Source of the DNA: Epinephelus fuscoguttatus
Lineage: Eukaryota > Chordata > Actinopteri > Perciformes > Serranidae
DNA length: 64,000 nucleotides
NCBI RefSeq assembly: GCF_011397635.1
Contig: NC_064773.1
Span: forward strand, 23,972,449 to 24,036,448
Direction of reading: 5' to 3'
The notes beneath the pieces were generated by a model. That model was not told the DNA's origin and searched no databases. It worked only from the letters and a program-made list of their open reading frames with translations. The number at the start of each line of letters is the position of its first letter. Position 1 is the stretch's first letter. A program made the translations under genes and the position numbers. Of this stretch, positions 1 through 10,655 are shown in pieces.

Positions 1-224
1 TGACTGCGTGACTGGTAGATGGCAGTGGCTGACGCAACAGGCCAAAACACAAATTCAAAACATAAACATGATTTGCGGACCGTAAAAATGTTTTTTAAAT
101 GCGAATATTCTGGCTGTGCTATTGTTGCCGGTGAGATCAGTATGTTATATGAACATTATTCCTTGGTCTCTGTGACATATTAGGAGGATTTTACGACTAT
201 TTGCTTTACATTTCTTACATATAG

Positions 225-358
225 CCCCTTTAACATTCACACATGCTCACACACAGTTTGGGGTTCAGTATCTTGCCCACTTCGACAGGCGGAGTGGAGG
301 ATCGTACCGCCCATCTTCCGATTAGTGGACGACCTGCTCTACCTCCTGAGCCACAGGT
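225..358 (-). repeat. tRNA-derived SINE fragment
   Basis: Read on the minus strand, the segment starts with a box-A-like TGGCTCAGGAGGTAG (complement of 341-355) and runs into a degenerate box-B-like stretch. The phrases 'gttcagtatcttgccc' and 'gattagtggacgacc' are typical of a SINE dispersed in teleost genomes, as I remember it. The copy is 3'-truncated. A related copy ends near 24235. Confidence 0.6.
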
Positions 359-359
359 G

Positions 360-2035
360 CTCGTGGGTTACATGGAGCACCACAGTACATTATCAAGAGC
401 TCGATATCAGACGTGTATATAAGCGATATGTTTCTTTTCTTCTTTTTTCCTCTGTCATTGTTTGTTATTATTGCATTATTGTTCACTGATTGGTTCGTTT
501 TTCTGCCCAGTCTGCATCGTGTTGTCCTTCATGTTTTGTCGTAGTCTTCTGATTTAAGTTAGGTTTTTTTTCTCCATTTTTTTTAATCCCTTTTTGTCAT
601 CGTTTGTTCTTCTCCATAAGTTGAAGGCACGTTCGTTGTGGTGTCTTGACCTCTCTACTCATTTATTATTCTTTGATGACCTGGACTTTATGCAGTTATG
701 TGGGTGCAAATAAAAAAATGAAATAAAACGAAAAAAATAGGTTCATGCATTTTGAGTACAAGCTCTCACTTCTTCCCTAACTGGAAAGGTCTCTCTTTCC
801 TCTGCATACTGTTGGAATCAGCATTCCAGTATCCAGTATATCCAAATGGATGTAAAACCTACAACTGAATGTATTCACTCCTCTAGGTTATCCAAAGGCA
901 TTCTGGGAAATAGAGGAAACCACTAACTGAAGCAAAATGAGACTGAGAAAGATCGAGGAAAATGGTTCTGTCAGATCAAGGTTAACTACAGAGCAATAAA
1001 ACAGCAATAAACAACACACACTGGTGAGATGTCACAGGTGCAGTTTCTGTCCTCAGGATCATCGTTCTGCTGCCTTTAGCTCTCCTTATTGAGGTTTCCT
1101 CTAAGGTTTAATGCTCTGGTGCACTTTACATGTAAGCCACCTATTACAACATTTTACATGGTTGCCGTGTTCATTTAACGTTCCAAACTTTTTCATTAGT
1201 CATTAGCGTGACTATTTATGTGACACTGATTTGCATCATGAGCAGAGACCATCCATGGCTCATGGTGCTGATTCTCTTTAAGTCTTAGTGAACACTGCCA
1301 TCTTGTGGCCAGTATAGAACAACATGAAGGGACTGATGGCCAATAAAGTAGTATCTATATCATGTTATGTCTTTGACTTTCACGTTACAAAAAAACCCCC
1401 TCTTGTTTAACATATTTTGCTACAGATAAACAAATCTGTCATGTTTGTGCTGCTCTGCCTTTCTGAGTAAATGCCACAACGTGTAATAACAGCTACCCCA
1501 ACAACTGTCAAGGGCTGAGTTTGAGACACATCCTTATTCTCTGTTTCATAGCACATAAAATCAACTGGAACTGGAATTTATAAGTGTTTTATGTTGCCAG
1601 AAACACGATCAGTATTTCTTTTCATAGCTGCTAAATTGTGATCCTACACAGTGGTATAACAAGGCAGCATCAGGCCCCAATGCAAAATGGTCAAAGTGGG
1701 CCAGCACATCTCAATCATACACAGTATAATGCTCATGAGCACATTAATGCATGCAGGTTTAAAAACGACAAGCAACAGCAAAATGAACTGCACAGTTTAC
1801 ACCTAAATGAAATTAGTACTAGGACATAATTCTGTATAGAAGACAGATGAAATAACAGATGGAAAAACTTACTTGTGATGGTACACTTTGACACAGATTT
1901 GATTTATTGGTGACGGCGCACCACAACACAACATAGCCGAAACTCACTGGTGACAGCAAATCTCAACCCAGATGACATAGGCCATATTAACAAAAACACA
2001 AGTGTGTAGGTTGAATATTATTCAAATAAATAACT
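360..2035. other. Intergenic, no gene recognised
   Basis: AT-rich sequence with pyrimidine runs near 430-600 and an A-rich stretch near 705-736 that resembles the tail of a retroelement or a 3' UTR. No open frame here has family resemblance or paired splice sites that I would trust. Confidence 0.5.
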
Positions 2036-2039
2036 TCCA

Positions 2040-2370
2040 CTTACATCATAGCTGCACTCTCTGGGGCAAAGTTGTCTCTGAAACCCTTTAGATCCAGCTG
2101 GCTGGCACAGGCATCCTCCATCAATATTATGGCAAGTCCAGATAAACAGTCACATCGAGCTCCTCAGGTAAGATTTAATAGGCCTCAGTCTGGAGAAGGA
2201 TTGTTCAGCAGATGCTTCAGTCACTGGAGTTGTAAAAAAGAAGCTGTAATACAGACTTCCCCAATGCTTGCAGTGATGCAGTTGTTGTCTACCATCAACA
2301 TCTTGGTTAGACACAATATAATGTTGGACATTTGGGTCCACCTTATCAGGAAGATGTCCCCTGTCCATGG
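2040..2370 (-). pseudogene. Decayed hAT-family transposase, C-terminal part
   Basis: The minus strand encodes a stretch containing TPVTEASAEQSFSRLRPIKS followed by YLRSSM. This matches the C-terminal dimerisation region of hAT transposases and their ZMYM-like relatives, whose usual form is LPVT.ASAERSFSKLKLIKTYLRS. After a stop at about 2148 the homology resumes in another frame (LSGLAIILMEDA, then DNFAPESA), so the copy is frameshifted. Upstream minus-strand sequence to about 2700 may be more of the same element but is not recognisable. No terminal repeats were found. Confidence 0.7.
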
Positions 2371-2709
2371 GATACTCATGCAGACATGCACGGCAGTTGT
2401 AGCAAACGTCGTCTTGTAGGTAGTCCTCACATCTCCAGTGGTGTTGGATGTCATGCAGGTGCTAGCATTAGCAGGTGTCTTCATCAGCTCTTGCTCCTTG
2501 GAACAATGCTTGCTCTCTCTCGTCTTTCTTTTGAAAGAAAAAGCCATTTTTCTTGGGAAGTTTTGCTCCTTAGTGCATGCTTGTCCACTAAACTCTCACT
2601 GGAGCACTGGAACTGAACAGAGTCATCGTTAGTGTCATTGGAAACACCTGTGCCTTTCCTACAATGACAAGTCCAGTGTCTGCTTGCAGCAGCAAGAGGG
2701 CAGTGTTTC

Positions 2710-5708
2710 ATTCAGGTGTGTGCTAAATGGTTGAGTGTCAAGGGGTGTAAAGGGCCCTGGACTGTGGCAAGCATTTAGTGAACAATACAACAACAGCACA
2801 ATAATGCAGTAACATTGGGGGTGACCAAACTTCGAACATGGGTAAAACACTTCATCTTTAGTTTTAATTCCTTAGGTTTAGGCAACAAATACTGAAAGTT
2901 AGATTTAGAAAACAACAACATGGGGTTGGCTTAAAGTAAGTACGTTTGTTACTACTGTAATGTAACATCACAAGACATTCATCGCAAGTATAGTATGCTA
3001 CACATACTACTACACTACATTTTTATTAAATTGACTCCACTGACTTTTGGTTTTACACCAAACACGAACAGCAAGCTCCCGGGTGAGAGTCTGGAGCTTG
3101 TTTGATCAATCCACTGACCCCTCCAACCACCCTCTGCGGACTTTCTCGCTCTTGGTAGTTGCCCCCTAGTGCTTCTCATACCACCACTATAGTGTGCCTC
3201 ATGTTGAAGGAAAAAAGGTTGTGTCTACCTTTATTTATTACTCATATAGTAAGTGCAAGCACACAAACATGACGCTGTGTCTTATTAAATGCTAAACGCT
3301 AACAAGCTCATCCTCCAACTGCAAGCTCTGCATTGACTTAGGAACTTTTGAAGGTCTTGGGCCTTTCTGCGACAATAATCCTTGATTTGTTCACACCAAT
3401 TTAAGGATCATGATAAATAGAAATAAAAGGTAGTTATCACCAGAAATCAAGATGGAGGTCATATCATACAGATGCCACACTACAGGAAGCTGCCTGTCTA
3501 CACACTGCAGCTGGTGGCCAAGTCTGTTTCCAGTAGTTATTCTAATAACAGTTATAGGGTAGTTGTCCTGTCGCTGACCATGACATATTTTCAGGTGACT
3601 ACTACAGCATGTTCAGACATTAATTTAAATCTTTCTTTCTTTCTTTCCTAAACCTTTCTAAAAAGCAGCCTGAAGATGGCACTGTTTACCATGTATTTAG
3701 CAGTGTACTGATCACCGTACACTGGGAATCATAAAGTGAAGTTTAATTTTCAGTGTTTGTAAAATAAATTTTTTTGTACAAGTTTTATCATTTTGTCAAA
3801 CAGGAACTTCACCTGTCCTCTTGGTCATTTTGCACCATTAATAATATTGTTTCCTTTTAAAAAAGAAAACAAATATGGATAAATAATGTGTCATTTTTAA
3901 TGTTAATAGATGTTATACATGGAGCATGACTGTATGCACACTGCTATTTTCACCTCTTTGTAAGTTTAGTTTAAACTCATCTCAAACATCTTTTTTTTTT
4001 ACAGTGACGGCAGTGATGCCACCTGTAGAGCCAGACTAAATGAAAACAGTGTTGGAAGTCAACTGAGTCATGTTGTGTTAACGTCACCCGATGCATACAG
4101 TGAGACCATGTATACAGATAGAAGAACGAGATTATAAATTTCAATCAGGTCTCTATTTAGAAGCCCTTTAGACCAGAAGGGAAACTGAAGTAAACCCCCT
4201 TTTTTTCTTTCCTGATAACCAAGAAACAATTGTTCTGCTTTTATCAGAGGTTTCATCTAAGATCTCACAAAGATGAGGTTCCACTCAGGCAGAACCACCC
4301 ACTGGTCCCGCAGTCGGACTGCCAAGAACACACAATCATGTGCCCTTTGGTTTCACTCTCTGATGCACTGATTTGAGAATGTGTTTTTCCATAATATTCT
4401 TTTATTGGTTGTCCTGGTACCACTTTCTCTCTGCTGACGTTTGTTGTTAAGTATGAACTCCACCAGCCAGTGTGATTTTAGTGGATAACATCCTGTTCAA
4501 TTTAGGTGTGTTTCTCTTTTTTATTCTTAAATGTGCTTCCTTCCTTCCTTTCTCTCTTTCTTTCTTTCTTTCTTTCTTGTATTGCTTTCTTTCATTTTTG
4601 GGGTTTATTTTAAACAGTGACAGTGTGCAGTGAACATATTGCACCAAACGCAGCACAATGCTGATAATCTCGTAGCAGCTGTTTTCTTTCTTTCTTTCTT
4701 TCATACACAATTTTTTAAACTATAAACTATTGTATTGGTTGCTTTCTGTCTTTCTTTTTCTTCTTCTTTAAAAATGAACTGCTCAAATACATAGTACGGC
4801 AGTTACACATTTTCTGTTGTCAACAAAGCAGAATCTCTCCATTCACAGAATCCACAAGAAGGTTCTGAGGAGAGCAAATATCATGTGACGACAAATCCAA
4901 AGGTAATCCTCACACACCAGGAGGCCCATATTAATGTTGTTAAAGAGTTTGTGGTTATGAAATTCCTACAGAGGTTTCTACATTTGAAACTCTAAACATG
5001 GTGATTGTTCTATAAGCAGATTCCATATTTTTTTAGTCTCAATATACTGTTTTAAAATGTGCCCACTTTTAAGCTAATAAAAAGTGTTCAGTGTTTCTCT
5101 ACCACTTTACTCCTGGTAATGTGTGGAGGACAGCATTCAGACCATCTACAAGGAAATTCAAATTAACTGAAGATATATAATTGAAGAAATAAATGTGAAA
5201 CTACTCGAAGTTTTCTGGGAGTGGTAAGGGAAGCATTTGTGGAAGATGAGCTCATGACTTCAGTATTTCTAAATTCCTGGGAACAGGAAATTTTTTGCTG
5301 TGTTGGCTCCACATTACCTCACATTACCTGTTAAGTTAAAGCACTGTCTCTCACAGAGGGCTGGATATTATCTAAAAAAAATTACAACACCAGCACCAAT
5401 GCCAGTACCCTTAAAGTGATACCGATACCAAAAGAGTACCTCATTTGATAATGTCAGTGGTGGAACAGCCATACTTTTGAACATTTGGTGGCATCTCAGC
5501 ACACTGATCTGCCAACTCCATCAATGCACCACGCTCAACTTCCCCACACAGACTGTAGCATATGGGTTGTAGCTGCTGCTGCGGGAATGTGAGCTCTGGG
5601 GAACACTGGTTAAAATTTGCCAGCTCACACAATGACAGGGCTAACTGTTAGCATCACATTGCTAATGCTATTTAACTGTTATTAACGGGTTAACAACAGA
5701 GTTGAGTT

Positions 5709-5712
<4 letters not shown>
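2710..5712. other. Intergenic, repeats and exon-like scraps only
   Basis: No gene can be assembled. The interval holds pyrimidine microsatellites and three short exon-like segments (near 3486-3555, 3669-3734 and 4854-4907) with acceptor-like flanks, discussed under findings. The stretch at 5400-5640 contains 'gataccgataccaaaagag', a phrase common in dispersed hAT-like repeats. Confidence 0.4.
4537..4578. repeat. (CTTC)n/(CTTT)n microsatellite
   Basis: A run of CTTC units passes into about six CTTT units. A second short CTTT run lies at 4683-4702. Confidence 0.9.

Positions 5713-5772
<60 letters not shown>
5713..5772. repeat. (TG)30 microsatellite
   Basis: Uninterrupted TG dinucleotides for 60 bases. 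Confidence 0.97.
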
Positions 5773-5774
<2 letters not shown>

Positions 5775-8106
5775 TGAGGACTTCCTTAACAGCTCAGTGT
5801 TGGATTTTAGCCAATCCTGCTGCGTTAGCTTGTGCTAACTGGGCACACATTAAACAGACCATTCACCGTGAGGAGAGTGGCTACGGAGACAGAAGTAACA
5901 GAAAGATTGCTGATCCACTGGAGAGTCTGGGTGATCCAGGTTTTGACCTGTGGTGCAAAAAGGACCAAATGCAGGCACTGTTTAACCGGAGAAGTTGCAA
6001 TACTGCTTGGCATTGTGTAATTCCAGTCAAAATCCTTAAGGTGTTGAGTACCATACTCAGCTCTCACAGCTTTAATTTGAAGATGTAAACAGGACATTGA
6101 CTCTGATTCTTCAAATATCTATCATCCAATGCTTTAGCCAACACAGACTCTAATACTGTACAATCTCAGAGCTAGTTGTTCCAAAATGTGAGCTTAACTG
6201 CTTGCATGTGTTTACCAACACTTGTTTCAGGTCCAGGATCCAATATGAGTTAAAGTACCACATAATATCTTTAGTTGTTCTGCTTTGTCATCATGAGTTA
6301 TAAGGATGTTAATTATCAGCTGGTCATGATATTGAATTATTTACTCAGTGTGACTAAGTCTTGCTTAATCATGACACATTGCTTTAAGGTGAAGTGAAGG
6401 TCATTCAAATTTTCCCTAAACACATGTGCACGTGTTTTATGATTGGTTACAAGAAGACTACATCCTTTTCTACAAAGAGGAAGCCACCAATGTGTGTGCA
6501 GGTTTTGGGAAAAGGCGAGATGAGCATACTTGGCTTTGTGTCTCAGGCCTGTCATAAGGGATAAAAATAGACACTGCTTTTCACTTTCCTATTTGAGGAA
6601 ACTGTGGTGATCAGTTGTGCAATTTCAAAGAGGACATTATTTTCTCCTGTTGTTTTATTGACTCACCTTGTCTCATGTGTGCTTACTGTGTACTCAAAAC
6701 AATCTAACAAGGAAATGTTCGCAAGCACGCCTAGACCAAATAACTGACCCATTTAGAGTTTTACAGTAACAAGTTCCTCGTGTGTGAAATCACGATCACA
6801 GGGTGGATTGTGTAGCTGTGCACATTGGCAGGCTTTCTGAGTAAATGTCTGCACAGAGAGGCCTCTGTTCTCTAACTAGTACAGTGTCTTTGTCCTGTTT
6901 TGAGCAACTTCATTTGCCTATGTAAACCAAGCGGAAGTCATTCATGTACATGGAAAGATGTGCAAAGTACAGAAAAGTGATACGGGAAGAGATTAGGACA
7001 CGAGGGGAGAGATGTAAGCATCTTTGTGTGGAGCTTACCTTCATTCTAGGAGGCCATGGGAAACCAAGCTGAGGCACTGGACTGGAATCAATAGGAACAA
7101 ATGATGACTTTACAAAAACACGTCTGGTCAGTAATCCTAATATAAGATGCTACTGTAGCCCTGGACTTGTGTAAACTGGTGGGCCTTCCTGAAATTAGGA
7201 CCTGACTACTTGTAATTTAAGTTTATTATGAGTTTGGATGTAATGAGAGCTAAAATGTATAAAACGTACGTCCTGAATGACACTGTTCTCATGCACTGTT
7301 GGTACATATATCTATGAAATATAATACACTAGTAATTCATATATAAGCCACGTAATCATGAGCCAATTTGTATATAACCCACCAATGCACTGACTGGAGT
7401 AAAGAAGGAAGGTGTATAAAGAGCAAGTCTCCACATGAGGAGGAAGGTCAAAGTGGTGGATGGGTCAAACCAACACAGGACTTACCTTCAGGAGTTTGTT
7501 TCCTATGTTAAACTGACGTGAGTTATTTTACATGATCATCATGTTTGTTCTTAAACCTAACCTACGCAACTTCATGTAAAGAAGGTTACGTGAAGATGTC
7601 ATTCTTAGGGTGCTAATTTGTCAGATATCATATAAAGCATTGTATGTGCTTTTTTATAAGATATATGAACCGTTGTAATGGGATATGTAGCCTGGGTATA
7701 AGTACAGGATATAGGCAAAAAATCCAAGGGCAAAACAGCAGTAAACAACAAAGAGGCCGTAGTAAGTACAGCAAGGTAGACGAACGATCTGGTGGAAACT
7801 GGACTGCAGGGCCAGGGTATCTGTACTGCTGGGGTTGACTAGTGGATGGCTTTCGGGTGAGCGGGCAGATTGGCAGCAGGAGTTGATTGGCAGCAGGAGT
7901 TGATGAGAGCCTCGCCCAGACACACAGACACAGAGACAAACAAGGAACCCCAAGAAACAAAGGGAAGAGGGAAAAACAGGTGATACAAGAGGAATGAAGG
8001 AAAGACACAGACTATGACAAATTGCGCATCATACTTGTTAGTTTTAGCTTCTGTATGCTAATGGCATATGACTCACTCTGTCAGCACACCACTTTGGCCC
8101 AGACTG
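5773..8106. other. Intergenic, no gene recognised
   Basis: Open frames here are short and lack family resemblance. At 7870-7903 a 17-bp unit (ttggcagcaggagttga) is directly duplicated inside sequence that resembles a dispersed retroelement fragment (about 7640-8010). Confidence 0.4.
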
Positions 8107-8753
8107 AGGCCTAGTCCACACGGACCTGTGTACTTCTGAAACTCCAGGGTCAAGTTTTTGGAAGACTCCGGTGCCAGCGGTTGCGTGTAGATAGAATAAC
8201 GGCAGTATTTTATTACCTGTCTCCATTGTTTGACGTCAGAGCGACAGTAAATAGTTAGTGAAGTGGCAGACCATACAAACATGCTGGTGCTAACTTTATT
8301 TGTAGCGTGCTATCTGTTCTCTTTGGATGGCATATCCAGCTGCTTGACCTAACGACCAACGAAGGAGGCTGCTCCTGTTGCTAGCTACCCCAACTACACT
8401 ACCACGAAAGCAGCGACGGGGGCCTGCCAGCGGAGGTTCTGGATCCGGCCTGGTCGGACCTCCATTGGCAGGTCGCGCTCTTTTTGTGGATTGGGTTGTT
8501 TTTAGTTTCCACACTTCCCTATTCTGGTATAGACTCTGACTTCTGATTGGTTAAAATGGTCTTTCAGTTAGAAGTTACATTGCCACCTACTGCTTTGGCA
8601 TGTGTATTACATCACTTGGTAGCAGGTTTTGCGGTTTCGTGTTGATATCATATTTTTTTTATCACACCACTGGTGTGGACAATTTTTTTTTTGGAAACCG
8701 GAGCCCGAAAAACTTCGCTTTCAGAAGTACATGGGTCCGTGTGAACTAGGCCT
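8107..8753. mobile_element. MITE with 35-bp terminal inverted repeats
   Basis: The left end (8107-8141) begins AGGCCTAGTCCACACGG. The right end (8719-8753) is its inverted counterpart with three mismatches, so the arms define a 647-bp unit. There is no transposase frame inside, so the element is non-autonomous. A target-site duplication is not clear. The terminal motif is one I associate with hAT-like MITEs of teleosts. Confidence 0.8.
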
Positions 8754-10230
8754 GAAATACCACTGCATAAAAAAATTGTAAAGATATTCATGTTCCTCAG
8801 AGGATGAATCTGCTAACTTTTCATAGTGTTTACAGCTGATTAAAGTTTCAGTTTGCCCAGTACTTTGGTTAATGGCCCAATACCTGCAAAGGAAATTACT
8901 TTTCCTTCAGCCTTAATTGTGCTTTCTGTTAATGCTTATTAGCAAATGTGAGCATTCTGTGGATGATAAACAAGGTGCAGACTTCCATTTGTGTCACCAG
9001 TAATAAGGAAATACAGTGAGTGCTGAATGAAGCAGTGAGTAACAGCATCCCCACCAATATTAAGAGTACTGTTTGCTGTGGAAACGCTAAACAGACCTTG
9101 GGTTTAGACACCATGTCTGAAGGGTTACGTTTGGCTCCAACGGTATCATACTGAAAGTGTTTGGTGGAAATGGGGCATCACTGTGGCTTCAGCACTAGAG
9201 AGCTACCAACATGGCTGTAGACTCTTGTTTTGTGTCCCCTATTCCTAATGGATGGGACAAATACTGCAACTGATATTCAGTGCACAAGCTGACAAATTGA
9301 TGTAGCTTTGTTTATGTCTTTACCAGCATATCCAGCTCTTTAGCTGCTGAATGCTCCATTTTATTCACCAGCTAGTAGCTAACTGTCTATCTGCTGTTTG
9401 GTACTCAATAGGTTGCCTGCAGTTGATTTATTAGAACTTTTTGGCTGACAGCAGCTGAACCTTGATACAAGGTTGATGAGAGCAGTGATAGTGAACCAAA
9501 ACAGTAAAGCTGCAGATTGTAAAACCCTAACGACAAGCTGAAAGAAGACAAAGCTCTCTTGAGCTGGGGAAACTGCAGAACTGGGTGAGAATAATATGTG
9601 TGGCTGTTAGTTCCTGGAACATCGTTTACTTTACTCATTTGATGCATTGGTAATATAAAAAGTAGATTTAATAAATTTTTGGTACTACAGTTTCATTTGA
9701 TATAATGAGCCCATCTTCACTTGTGATGCTTGATGAGCTTGCGTAGATAAAAATGCATTTTTTTTCCTTCTGGACATAATGGTTTATGGGGACTCACGTA
9801 CTCCATAACAGCAGAATTATTTGAATTTGAGAAAACTATGCAAAGGATGAAGGAAGTGGAGTGTCACTTAAAAGGAAACACAGCAAAACTGGCTTGTCTG
9901 AACAAGTATGCAAACAAAGTGGTGTGGGAGCCTCAGTGAAAAGACATTTCTTGGAAACTGTTATGTTAAAATATCAAAGGACACCTGTTCCATACGGCTG
10001 CCAGGGTGTGGACCACATAAGACAAACACCGTGCAATACAGCATGACACAAAGGGGGTAAATACCAGTGTGTTGAGTGTCAGGGGTGGTGAATAACACGT
10101 TGCTCCTGTCTATATGATGCCTGTCATTTTGGTATTTCCACTTGTCATATTATGTAATACCGTGACTGATGCACCCTGTTTAAGGTTGTGACTTCTGTCT
10201 GAAAATCCACACGTTTTCTTTAGTATTTTG
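8754..10230. other. Intergenic, 3' of il17rel
   Basis: Nothing gene-like is seen on either strand. I looked here for further il17rel exons, in particular a SEFIR-coding exon on the minus strand, and found no frame resembling one. Confidence 0.5.
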
Positions 10231-10235
10231 CATTT

Positions 10236-10241
10236 TTTATT
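10236..10241 (-). terminator. Candidate poly(A) signal of il17rel
   Basis: TTTATT on the plus strand is AATAAA on the minus strand, about 290 nt beyond the il17rel stop codon at 10534-10536. Position and orientation fit a short 3' UTR. No transcript evidence is available. Confidence 0.45.
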
Positions 10242-10533
10242 CAAAATATATTTTTAAATTAGGACGTGAACTGACTGTTTAGCTGCAAGCTGGATGAGTA
10301 TTTTAAGTTAAAAAACGACAATATGCATGGTAACTTTCACCCAAACAGACAACACCAGACAAAATACAAGCATACTAACCAGCAAATATACAGTAACATA
10401 CATAACATGTGAAATATCTGTCCCAACATTGTACGCTGCATTCTACAGAGAACTTGTTTGGTTTGTGTAACAACTTTACAGTTTCATACTGCACATTACA
10501 AGTAATGCTTTTGACCGTAGCACCGTTCTGTGG

Positions 10534-10655
10534 TCAGTCAGAAATGAGGTTGGCCCTCTCGGTGTTCTTGCACTGCGGTGAGTCAGGTATGAGGACCCCT
10601 CCATGGAGAGCACGCTGAGTTTGTAATACAGGAACCACACAGTCAAAAGCAGGAT
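10534..10655 (-). CDS. il17rel: il17rel exon 18: terminal tail and stop
   Basis: Encodes residues 516-555 (DPAFDCVVPVLQ ... TERANLISD) and a TGA stop. It follows the acceptor TTTCGACAG. It has no resemblance to SEFIR, TIR, ITAM or ITIM sequences. I do not recognise the tail. Confidence 0.78.

Noticed and set aside
225..358. A tRNA gene suggested by box A/B-like motifs
   Set aside because: The box B is degenerate and no cloverleaf can be formed. The motifs belong to a SINE, as do those at 24200, 32800 and 37900.
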